Part shown: positions 53,678 through 61,073 of the stretch, one piece after another
Numbering within the stretch: position 1 is the stretch's first letter
Layout: each line of letters starts with the position of its first letter
From: Profundibacter sp033851955
GTDB taxonomy: Bacteria; Pseudomonadota; Alphaproteobacteria; Rhodobacterales; Rhodobacteraceae
Direction: 5' to 3'
Length of the DNA stretch: 64,000 nucleotides
Assembly (NCBI GenBank): GCA_033851955.1
Contig: JAWSVK010000006.1
Span: forward strand, 186,001 to 250,000
The notes under the pieces: model-generated
Seen by the model: the letters and a program-made list of their open reading frames with translations, nothing else
Database searches by the model: none
What the model was told of the DNA's origin: nothing
Program-made: the position numbers and the translations under genes

Positions 53678-55350
53678 CACACAGTTTCCTCGCTGTCTTC
53701 CATCCAGCCGCGCAATACTTCAACTGTTTCATCCTGCCGTTCCTCGATCATTTGGCGAAGACGCGTAACGGGATCATTTGAAAGTCCGCCCATATCACCG
53801 ATGCCCCCAAAATCCCCAATTGCGGCGGTCGCCATTTCGGGCATTTCAAAATCTGAAACAGTGGCCATTGCCGGAGGTAAAAACCCGCCGTCATCAATTT
53901 CACCTGTCAGGGCTGGCAACGACGGGTTATCGCTGGCCAAACCTTCGGGGAATGGCGCCTGTGGAATCGGGTTCGATGGTGGAGGTAGCTCTGCCAAGGC
54001 GGGGGAAGGCGTACTGTTCAGAATTGGGCGCACGACGAACAGGCCGAGTATCAAGGCGACAATTCCGAGCACCGCAATCTGGATGAGAGACATCACATTT
54101 AGGTTTAGAGACTGTATGAATCCAGGTGCAGCAGCACTGCCTTGTTCCACAATTGGCTTAAACTCCATCGTTTTTAGGGTGAGTACATCACCACGCGTTG
54201 CATCAAAGCCAACAGCTGCAGCAACCAATTCACGCAGCCCCTCCATTTCTTCAGGGCTGCGTGGCTCGAAACTTTGTACTCCCGCATCGTCGATCTGCAA
54301 GGATCCATCAACCAGAACCGCGACGGTCAATCGCTTAATCGCGCCGGGAGATTTTATGATCTCGCGCTGGGTTTCTGAAACCTCATAGTTCACGCGCTCG
54401 CGGGTTTCGCTATTTTGGCTAGAGGAATTTGCATCGCTTGCGCCATCCCCTTCGGGCAGGTTACTGGCCACAGACACTGCGCCACCCCGTGCGTCCTCTG
54501 AGGCGGTTGTACGTTCCTCAGTATCCGTGCTGATCACTACGCGTGAATCCGGATCAAACGTGTGTTCCACAATAGATTCGCGGTCCGTTACCGTTTCTAC
54601 GCTTACCTCGACCATGGCGTTGCCATAACCAACGCGTGCCTCCAGCAACCGTTCGACACTTTTTCTAAGAGCGGCGGCGCGATCATCAGCGCCTCCGGCC
54701 CCAGAAGCAGCTTCGTCGGCACCCAGAATCAGCCCGCCTTGGCTATCAATCACGGCAACGTCATCGGGCATCAGACCGGCGACAGCGGAGGAAACGAGAT
54801 ACTTAAGTGCTTTGGCGTGCGATGCGGACAAAGTGCCTGAAGATGTGGTTACAACAACTGATGCCGTTGCCTGTACTTTGCGCTGAAAGGGTTGCGAAGA
54901 TGGGCTGGCGATATGCACTCTGGCGCCGCGAATATGTGGGCTGGAAACAATGGTACGTGACAACTCGCCTTCTTTTGCGCGCCAATATGCAGCGTCGAAC
55001 ATTTGTGAAGTGGTTCCAAATCCTGAGAGCGAATCAAGCAGTTCGTATCCGGTGCCATTGTTTGCGGGCAATCCCTCACTGGCAAGCGTCATGCGCAACT
55101 CATCACGTCGGCTGCTATCAACAAAGACAGATGTCCCGCGAATTTCATATGTGACGCCACGCTGCTCGAGCGATGACACGACATCTCCAGCCGCACTGCT
55201 TTCAAGCCCTGCATATAAGAGAGACATTCCAGGCGTTGTCGCCATCCGTGATAGTGTAAGGACCGTGGCAAACATCGCGACGGTTGCGAGCACAACAATA
55301 ACGCGTCGGCGCGCCTCGAGTTTCGACCAAACTGACAGTAGCTGTTGCAA
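53677..55350 (-). CDS. fliF: FliF, flagellar MS-ring protein
   Basis: FliF forms the MS ring and houses the export gate. The 557-residue protein has two membrane helices (about 20-40 and 430-450), YscJ/FliF ring domains between them (MSLLYAGLESSAAGDVVSSLEQRGV, SEGLPANNGTGYELLD, ARVHIASP), and a C-terminal FliG-binding tail. GGAGG lies six bases before a TTG at 55350, better placed than for an ATG 12 codons upstream, so I choose TTG. It is divergent from fliL with a CtrA-like site between. Confidence 0.94.
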   Translation of the reverse strand: MQQLLSVWSKLEARRRVIVVLATVAMFATVLTLSRMATTPGMSLLYAGLESSAAGDVVSSLEQRGVTYEIRGTSVFVDSSRRDELRMTLASEGLPANNGTGYELLDSLSGFGTTSQMFDAAYWRAKEGELSRTIVSSPHIRGARVHIASPSSQPFQRKVQATASVVVTTSSGTLSASHAKALKYLVSSAVAGLMPDDVAVIDSQGGLILGADEAASGAGGADDRAAALRKSVERLLEARVGYGNAMVEVSVETVTDRESIVEHTFDPDSRVVISTDTEERTTASEDARGGAVSVASNLPEGDGASDANSSSQNSETRERVNYEVSETQREIIKSPGAIKRLTVAVLVDGSLQIDDAGVQSFEPRSPEEMEGLRELVAAAVGFDATRGDVLTLKTMEFKPIVEQGSAAAPGFIQSLNLNVMSLIQIAVLGIVALILGLFVVRPILNSTPSPALAELPPPSNPIPQAPFPEGLASDNPSLPALTGEIDDGGFLPPAMATVSDFEMPEMATAAIGDFGGIGDMGGLSNDPVTRLRQMIEERQDETVEVLRGWMEDSEETV

Positions 55351-55414
55351 AACAACCCTCCGGTAACAGGTGAGCGTTCTGCCCAAGCCTTGCTCTATGT
55401 TTCCTCGAACAGGC

Positions 55415-55429
55415 TTAACAATCGGTTAG
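55415..55429. promoter_or_regulatory. CtrA-like binding site between fliF and fliL
   Basis: TTAA-CAATCGG-TTAG matches TTAA-N7-TTAA with one mismatch. It lies in the roughly 125-base gap between the divergent fliF and fliL operons and could serve both. Confidence 0.62.
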
Positions 55430-55475
55430 CTCCTGACAGGTATTAGTGATGTGAGAGAATAAAACTGGTGTGAAC

Positions 55476-55961
55476 ATGGCAGATGAAGAAGAAGTTGAAG
55501 GCGAAGGCCCAAAGAAAAAATCCAAAATGCCCTTAATAATAGGGTTGGTTTTGGCATTGGCCGGTGGTGGTGGCGGGTTTTTTGCCGTGCAGTCCGGAAT
55601 GCTGTTCGGCGAACACGAAGAGGTTGCAGCCGATTCGCATGAGGAAGTGGCCGCCCTGCCCGACGTGGTGTTTGTACCGATGGAGCCGCTTATTATCAAT
55701 TTGGGCAAAGGCGCGCAGAATCAGTACTTGCGTTTTCGTGCGGAGCTGGAAGTTGGTGGTGCCTTTGAGGAAGAGGTGACCACAGTGTTGCCCCGCGTAA
55801 TGGACATTTTGAACGGGTACTTACGCGCAGTCGATGTGCACGATTTAGAAGATCCGAATGCGCTGATCCGGTTGCGCGCGCAAATGTTGCGACGGATCCA
55901 GATTGTAACGGGTGAAGGGCGAGTAAAAGACTTGCTGATTATGGAATTTGTGCTGAACTAG
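55476..55961 (+). CDS. fliL: FliL, flagellar basal-body-associated protein
   Basis: FliL is a single-pass inner-membrane protein near the stator that modulates torque. The 161-residue protein has a charged N-terminus (DEEEVEGEGPKKKSKMP), one helix (LIIGLVLALAGGGGGFFAV), and the periplasmic FliL domain (PLIINLGKGAQNQYLRFRAELE, ending VKDLLIMEFVLN). The ATG at 55476 is preferred to a GTG two codons earlier. It heads the rightward operon. Confidence 0.94.
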   Translation: MADEEEVEGEGPKKKSKMPLIIGLVLALAGGGGGFFAVQSGMLFGEHEEVAADSHEEVAALPDVVFVPMEPLIINLGKGAQNQYLRFRAELEVGGAFEEEVTTVLPRVMDILNGYLRAVDVHDLEDPNALIRLRAQMLRRIQIVTGEGRVKDLLIMEFVLN

Positions 55962-55970
55962 GAGTGTGAA

Positions 55971-56348
55971 ATGACACTGATTGCCGATACTTTACTTGTT
56001 GCAGGAGCCCTGGGCGCTGCGTTTTATTGTATGATATTGTCGCGCCGATTGAACCGTTTTAATGATCTTGAAAAAGGTGTTGGAGGGGCGGTAGCCGTCT
56101 TGTCGGTTCAAGTTGATGACATGACAAAAACGCTTGAAAAGGCGCGACTTGCGGCGAGCGATTCAACGTCGTCTTTGGAGAGTTTGACAGGCAAAGCCGA
56201 AGACGTGGCCAAGCGGTTGGAGCTGTTGATGGCGTCAATGCATGACCTGCCGAGCCCGAATCAAACATCTGTGGAGCCTCAAGATAACACCGACAAAAGC
56301 CCGATCTTTTTACGGCATCAGGATAGAGTAATGGAGGCAGCAGAATGA
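55971..56348 (+). CDS. Small membrane-anchored helical protein of the stator operon (DUF6468-like)
   Basis: The 125-residue protein has one N-terminal helix (LIADTLLVAGALGAAFYCMIL), then RRLNRFNDLEKGVGGAVAVL and a coiled coil (about 45-90), with a disordered tail. A short alphaproteobacterial domain of this type (I recall DUF6468) occurs in flagellar clusters. The function is unknown. It lies nine bases after fliL and overlaps the MotE-like gene by four bases. Confidence 0.72.
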   Translation: MTLIADTLLVAGALGAAFYCMILSRRLNRFNDLEKGVGGAVAVLSVQVDDMTKTLEKARLAASDSTSSLESLTGKAEDVAKRLELLMASMHDLPSPNQTSVEPQDNTDKSPIFLRHQDRVMEAAE

Positions 56349-56944
56349 CCAAAGACAAGAGAAAAAAGAAGCGGAAAGGGGGGCGCAGTGCGCTGATCCT
56401 GATTGCAGGATTCTTTTTGGCATCTGGATTGTTGCGGTTAGGTTCAGGCACTGGCGTCGCTCTAGCGCGTGAAGTTGAAGCGCTAACGCACAGTGAAAAC
56501 GAAGAAGTTCCGGTGGCGCAAACCTGCGAAACCAGTGACGGATTAAGTGATCTTTTACTTGCGATTAAACAGCGCGAAGCACGGGTTTTGGAACAAGAAG
56601 AAACACTTTCAAACAGATTACAAGCACTTGGTGTGGCTGAGGTCAGTCTGAAACGCAATTTGGCGGCTTTGGTAGAAGCTGAAGGCAATCTAAAAGCAAC
56701 GATGGCATTGGCGGATACGGCTGCGGAAGATGATCTTTCGAACCTGACATCTGTGTATGAAAATATGAAATCGAAAAGTGCGATTCCATTGTTTGAAGAA
56801 ATGGATCCGCAGTTTTCTGCAGGTTTTCTAGGTCGGATGCGGCCAGATGCAGCGGCATCCATCTTATCTGGGCTGACGCCCGCCAAGGCCTATTCCATCA
56901 GCGTTATTCTAGCCGGACGGAATGCGCAAGTTCCGACAGAATAA
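56345..56944 (+). CDS. MotE-like flagellar motor protein
   Basis: The 199-residue protein has a very basic N-terminus (KDKRKKKRKGGR), a signal anchor (SALILIAGFFLASGLLRL), a coiled coil (about 70-130), and a C-terminal MgtE-N-like domain (SVYENMKSKSAIPLFEEMD, PDAAASILSGLTPAKAYSI). MotE of Sinorhizobium is a periplasmic chaperone for the motor protein MotC; the family resemblance is clear, while an identical function is inferred. It sits between fliL and motA. Confidence 0.78.
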   Translation: MTKDKRKKKRKGGRSALILIAGFFLASGLLRLGSGTGVALAREVEALTHSENEEVPVAQTCETSDGLSDLLLAIKQREARVLEQEETLSNRLQALGVAEVSLKRNLAALVEAEGNLKATMALADTAAEDDLSNLTSVYENMKSKSAIPLFEEMDPQFSAGFLGRMRPDAAASILSGLTPAKAYSISVILAGRNAQVPTE

Positions 56945-57011
56945 TGAGGGTTTCTTAACACCAATCTGCGAGTCTTGGTGCGAGACACAATGTCTATGTG
57001 GAGAAAAATAA

Positions 57012-57881
57012 ATGCTCGGAATTATTGGAATTGTCGTGATTTTTGTCATGGTCTTTGGCGGCTTTTTGGCCGCTGGCGGCAAGATGGGTATTATTCTTAA
57101 GGCGGCCCCATACGAACTGACGATGATTGGTGGTGCAGGCGTTGGTGCGTTTCTAATTGGCAACGACATTTCACAAATTAAGCACACTCTCAAAGATCTG
57201 GGAAAAGTTTTCAAAGGGCCGATATGGAAACACGAAGACTACCAAGACTTGCTGTGTTTGTTGTTTGAGTTGATCCGGTTTGCTCGTCAAAACCCGGTTG
57301 GGTTAGAAGAACACATTGAGGCGCCGTCTGAATCGTCTATTTTTTCGCGGTATCCGAAAATTCTGGCGGACGCGGAAGCGATTGCGCTGATTTGTGACAC
57401 GCTCCGCTCGGCATCTATGAATTATGACGATCCGTATCAAGTTGAAGAGGTGCTTGAAAAACGTATGTCGGCGACCATGCACCATGCGCTTCATTCCAGC
57501 CACGCTTTGCAAAACTTGGCCGATGCCTTGCCTGCTCTGGGGATTGTTGCGGCGGTTTTGGGAATTATCAAAACGATGGGCTCGCTTGATCAGCCTCCGG
57601 AAATTTTGGGCAAGCTAATCGGTGGCGCGTTGGTTGGGACATTCCTTGGAATTTTCCTGGCATATGGTCTGGTTGGTCCGTTTGCTGGAAAAGTGAAAGC
57701 AATTGTTGAGGAAGACGGGCATTTCTATTTGTTGATTCGTGAAGTTCTGGTCGCGAACCTGTATAAGCATGCGACCAACATTTGTATTGAGGTGGGGCGC
57801 CAAAATGTGCCTGGTCATTGTCGCCCTGATTATGGTGAACTGGAAGAGGCTTTAAAGGCTGTGAAACAGGACGCGGCGTGA
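57012..57881 (+). CDS. motA: MotA, flagellar stator proton-channel protein
   Basis: MotA surrounds MotB and pushes on FliG. The 289-residue protein has four membrane helices, with IGGAGVGAFLIGND early and ALPALGIVAAVLGIIKTMGSL plus LIGGALVGTFLGIFLAYGL late. The cytoplasmic loop between includes LLFELIRFARQNPVGLEEHIE, which holds the FliG-contacting charged residues. GGAGA precedes the ATG. The stop overlaps the next start by one base. Confidence 0.95.
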   Translation: MLGIIGIVVIFVMVFGGFLAAGGKMGIILKAAPYELTMIGGAGVGAFLIGNDISQIKHTLKDLGKVFKGPIWKHEDYQDLLCLLFELIRFARQNPVGLEEHIEAPSESSIFSRYPKILADAEAIALICDTLRSASMNYDDPYQVEEVLEKRMSATMHHALHSSHALQNLADALPALGIVAAVLGIIKTMGSLDQPPEILGKLIGGALVGTFLGIFLAYGLVGPFAGKVKAIVEEDGHFYLLIREVLVANLYKHATNICIEVGRQNVPGHCRPDYGELEEALKAVKQDAA

Positions 57882-60190
57882 TGCGTATATTTGTGCTGCT
57901 AATTTGCCTTTGCATACCAGTGGCAGGCTTTGCACAAAGTGTTACGGTTCGGTCAGGGGAGCACGCTGATTTTTCACGGCTGGCATTTGAATTTTCAGGT
58001 GAAATTAATTGGGAAATGGGCCGCATTGAGAGTGGTTATCAGATTCGATTGCAAGGTGTTTCTGGCGAGATCGATATTTCAGAAGTGTTTCAGCGAATCT
58101 CGCGTGATAGGATAGAGAACCTTTCAATTTCTGGCGATAATGCACGCATTTCAATTGGCTTGGGTTGCGACTGCTATGCGGATGCATTTGAGTTCAGGCC
58201 GGGTTTGTTGGTGGTGGATGTGAAAGATGGAGCGGCCCCGACGGAGTCCAGATTTGAGTCGGAGTTTGGCGTAGATGAAGCAGCTGCAGGCCAAAGCGCA
58301 CGGGTTCAAGAAGATAAAGAAAGCGTGCTCAATCCAGATAAAATTTTGGATGATAGACCTATGGTCAAGCTCCCAGTGAGTTTGCCAAAGGAAAATGCGA
58401 CAAACAGCCCACAGATCGACCTATTAGGAACGTATTCGGCAGAACGAATGCAGCAGTCGACAAAACAGGTTTCGGAGATGCAGTTGGAGATTCTTCAACA
58501 GATCGGCCATGCGGCTTCGCAAGGATTGTTGGACGCGAATATTCCTAACCCTATAGTTTCTGCGCCGAGTGATCACAGCCAAGATGAAGTCCTTTTCCAG
58601 GTATTGTCCCCGTCTGCTGTCGAGCCACGCACGAATGTTCATATCGAAAGCAGTATTGATCGCGAATTTGAAGGATTTCTCAGACAAAATTTGCTGACAG
58701 ACAAAGGAGAACAATGCCTGCCAGATAGACTGTTTAATGTTTCAGAATGGGGCGACGAGAGTTCTGTACTGACAAGAATATCTGAGCAGCGGCGCCAGGT
58801 TTTTGGCGAATTTGACAAAATAGATCAACTTGCGGTGCGAAGGTTGGTGAAAGCCTATATCTATGCGGGATTTGGAGCAGAAGCGCTGAGTGTAATTTCT
58901 TCCTTTGAAGTGGATTTTGCGGACAAAAATACGCTCAAAACAATGGCCGGAATTGTTGATGGAAACATCTCCGGTCAACATGGTAAATTGTCAAGGCAAT
59001 TGGATTGTGATTCTGCATCGGCGATGTGGGCCGCACTTTCGGTGCCCTCGTTATCAAAGCACGGTCAAATAAATACTGTATCGATACTTGGGACGTTTTC
59101 GGGATTACCGGTTCATCTGCGACGACTTCTCGGCCCAGTTTTGGCACAAAAATTTGTGAAATCAGGTGATATTGAAACTGCGCGCGCCTTAAGAAATGCT
59201 ATTGCACGAGTGTCTGGAGAGGCTGGAGCTGAGTTTCATCTTCTAGATGCTCAACTTGATCTAGAGCGCGGCAAAGATGAAGTTGCAGAGCAAAAGTTGG
59301 AAGACATAGTCGTAAGCGACCAAGGCGTGGCACCCAGGGCACTGATTGAACTTTTGGAAGTTCGATTGCAAAAGGGCGAAGTTATAGCTCCTCAAATTTT
59401 GGCAACTGCTGAATCCTACATATTTGAACAGCAAGACACAGAAATAGCGGCAAAATTAAAACAACTGATCGCCCTGTCAATGGGGCAAGCGGGTCACTTT
59501 TTGGAGGCGTTGGATGCCCTCAATGAGTTGGAGACATACGCGCAAATGGAGAAAGAGCAAAAAAACACAACATGGGAAAAGGTGATCGAAAACTTGGCAG
59601 AACATGCGCCGGAAGCTTTGCTATTGCAGTTTGTTTTCGCGGCACAAGAGGAGTTGGCGCACCAGAATTTTTCGCGCCAGACACGCCGGAAACTGGCGTC
59701 GCGGCTTGTAAAAGAAGGGTGGCCAATTAGGGCCGAGAAGATACTGGCCGCAACGAACACACCGACAGCCGATGACCGAATTATCTTGGCGCGTGCGGGA
59801 AATTTGAACCGTCAATCAGGTAGAGTTCTGAAAATATTAGAGAATGTAGCAGGTAAAGAGGCCGCACAAGCAAGAGCTTTGGCTTATGAAAATTCAGGTG
59901 ACTACTTGGCGGCTGCACAGGAATATAGACGAATAAAGGACATTGAAAATCAGAAAGAGGCGACTTGGCGTGCGGAAGATTGGGCGCAACTAGAGGAAAT
60001 CGGCTCGGAGGTGACGCAATCTGCCGCAAAGCTGATGTCAGATGAACAGCCGCTCGAGATTGAACCGGCGTTAACGACCGTTGGAACGATCGCCTACGAT
60101 AGGCTTCTATTGTCTAAAAGCGAAGAAGAGAGGCAATCTATTGCACAATTGCTGGAAGAGTATCCAGCTTTTGTACCGGAAGAGTCATAG
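57881..60190 (+). CDS. Large exported helical-repeat protein of the motor operon (unknown)
   Basis: The 769-residue protein has a clean signal peptide (RIFVLLICLCIPVAGFAQS, about 2-20), so it is periplasmic. Residues about 21-120 look beta-rich and AMIN-like (SGEHADFSRLAFEFSG, GFRPGLLVVDV-like end). A low-complexity linker follows, and then from about 300 to the end there are many short helices of TPR type (DAQLDLERGKDEVAEQKLEDI, LALAYENSGDYLAAAQEYRR-like). The gene is coupled to motA by TGATG. Such a protein could act as the MotC-like periplasmic motor part or bind peptidoglycan near the stator; this is inference. No close family is recognised, and its codons are AT-richer than the neighbours'. 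Confidence 0.75.
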   Translation: MRIFVLLICLCIPVAGFAQSVTVRSGEHADFSRLAFEFSGEINWEMGRIESGYQIRLQGVSGEIDISEVFQRISRDRIENLSISGDNARISIGLGCDCYADAFEFRPGLLVVDVKDGAAPTESRFESEFGVDEAAAGQSARVQEDKESVLNPDKILDDRPMVKLPVSLPKENATNSPQIDLLGTYSAERMQQSTKQVSEMQLEILQQIGHAASQGLLDANIPNPIVSAPSDHSQDEVLFQVLSPSAVEPRTNVHIESSIDREFEGFLRQNLLTDKGEQCLPDRLFNVSEWGDESSVLTRISEQRRQVFGEFDKIDQLAVRRLVKAYIYAGFGAEALSVISSFEVDFADKNTLKTMAGIVDGNISGQHGKLSRQLDCDSASAMWAALSVPSLSKHGQINTVSILGTFSGLPVHLRRLLGPVLAQKFVKSGDIETARALRNAIARVSGEAGAEFHLLDAQLDLERGKDEVAEQKLEDIVVSDQGVAPRALIELLEVRLQKGEVIAPQILATAESYIFEQQDTEIAAKLKQLIALSMGQAGHFLEALDALNELETYAQMEKEQKNTTWEKVIENLAEHAPEALLLQFVFAAQEELAHQNFSRQTRRKLASRLVKEGWPIRAEKILAATNTPTADDRIILARAGNLNRQSGRVLKILENVAGKEAAQARALAYENSGDYLAAAQEYRRIKDIENQKEATWRAEDWAQLEEIGSEVTQSAAKLMSDEQPLEIEPALTTVGTIAYDRLLLSKSEEERQSIAQLLEEYPAFVPEES

Positions 60191-60266
60191 GCACTATTTT
60201 AAATAACTTTTTCTAAAGGCTTGTCGCGTAGCGTGGTTAAGAAATCACAGCAAGAATTGCGTCAAC

Positions 60267-61073
60267 ATGGCTAGAAAAGCATCGAAAAACAGATCCGATA
60301 AGACAGAGACACATGCTGCAAATTTGGCGGGCAAATATGGAATTTTTGTCAGATTTTTGGGTGTGGTGGTGGTGGTTTTGACGCCAACTTTGCCGATACG
60401 TGGGTTTGCGTCACAAGATTTATCCTATGTTTGTGACCAAGCCGCAGCATATGCAGCGCAAGAAACGGGCGTGCCGTTATCGGTGCTGCAGGCAATTTCG
60501 CTTACGGAAACTGGTCGTAAAAGAAATGGAACCGTGCGTCCTTGGCCTTGGACTGTAAATATGGAAGGGAAAGGAGTCTGGTTCGATAACGAAGATGATG
60601 CGAGGGCTTACGTTTACAAAAACTATAAACGTGGCGCGCGCAGTTTTGACGTTGGATGCTTTCAGATAAATTATAAGTGGCACGGTCAGGAATTTGCTTC
60701 GATAGAAGAGATGTTCGACCCAAACCCAAACGCGCTCTACGCGGCTAAGTTTCTGATGCAACTCTTTCGAGAAAAAGGTGAGTGGAGCGAAGCAGCTGGC
60801 GCATATCATTCACGCACAGAAAAATATGCTGAGAAATATGAGAAACGTTTTAATGCTTATAGGGCGACATTGTTGAGCAACAATGCAGCCCCTCCACCAG
60901 CGACTTCGACCATCGCCGGCCCTTCGCTCGAGTCGACATCAAAGGAACCACGGGTAAACAGTTATCCTCTTTTGCTGGAGGATAGTGGGTCGCGTACACT
61001 TGGCTCGCTTGTTCCACTAGAAACACAAGGCTCCAATAGGCGTTTGATAAATGTGGGCAGCAATGATGGATAA
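60267..61073 (+). CDS. sltF: SltF-like flagellar lytic transglycosylase
   Basis: The 268-residue protein has a basic N-terminus with a signal anchor (FVRFLGVVVVVLTPTLPI), then a goose-lysozyme-like lytic transglycosylase domain: PLSVLQAISLTETGRKRNG with the catalytic glutamate (near 77), FDVGCFQINYKWHG, and GAYHSRTEKYAEKYEKRF. SltF of Rhodobacter sphaeroides opens peptidoglycan for the flagellar rod; placement before flhA fits. A proline/serine-rich tail follows. Its end overlaps the flhA start. Confidence 0.88.
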   Translation: MARKASKNRSDKTETHAANLAGKYGIFVRFLGVVVVVLTPTLPIRGFASQDLSYVCDQAAAYAAQETGVPLSVLQAISLTETGRKRNGTVRPWPWTVNMEGKGVWFDNEDDARAYVYKNYKRGARSFDVGCFQINYKWHGQEFASIEEMFDPNPNALYAAKFLMQLFREKGEWSEAAGAYHSRTEKYAEKYEKRFNAYRATLLSNNAAPPPATSTIAGPSLESTSKEPRVNSYPLLLEDSGSRTLGSLVPLETQGSNRRLINVGSNDG

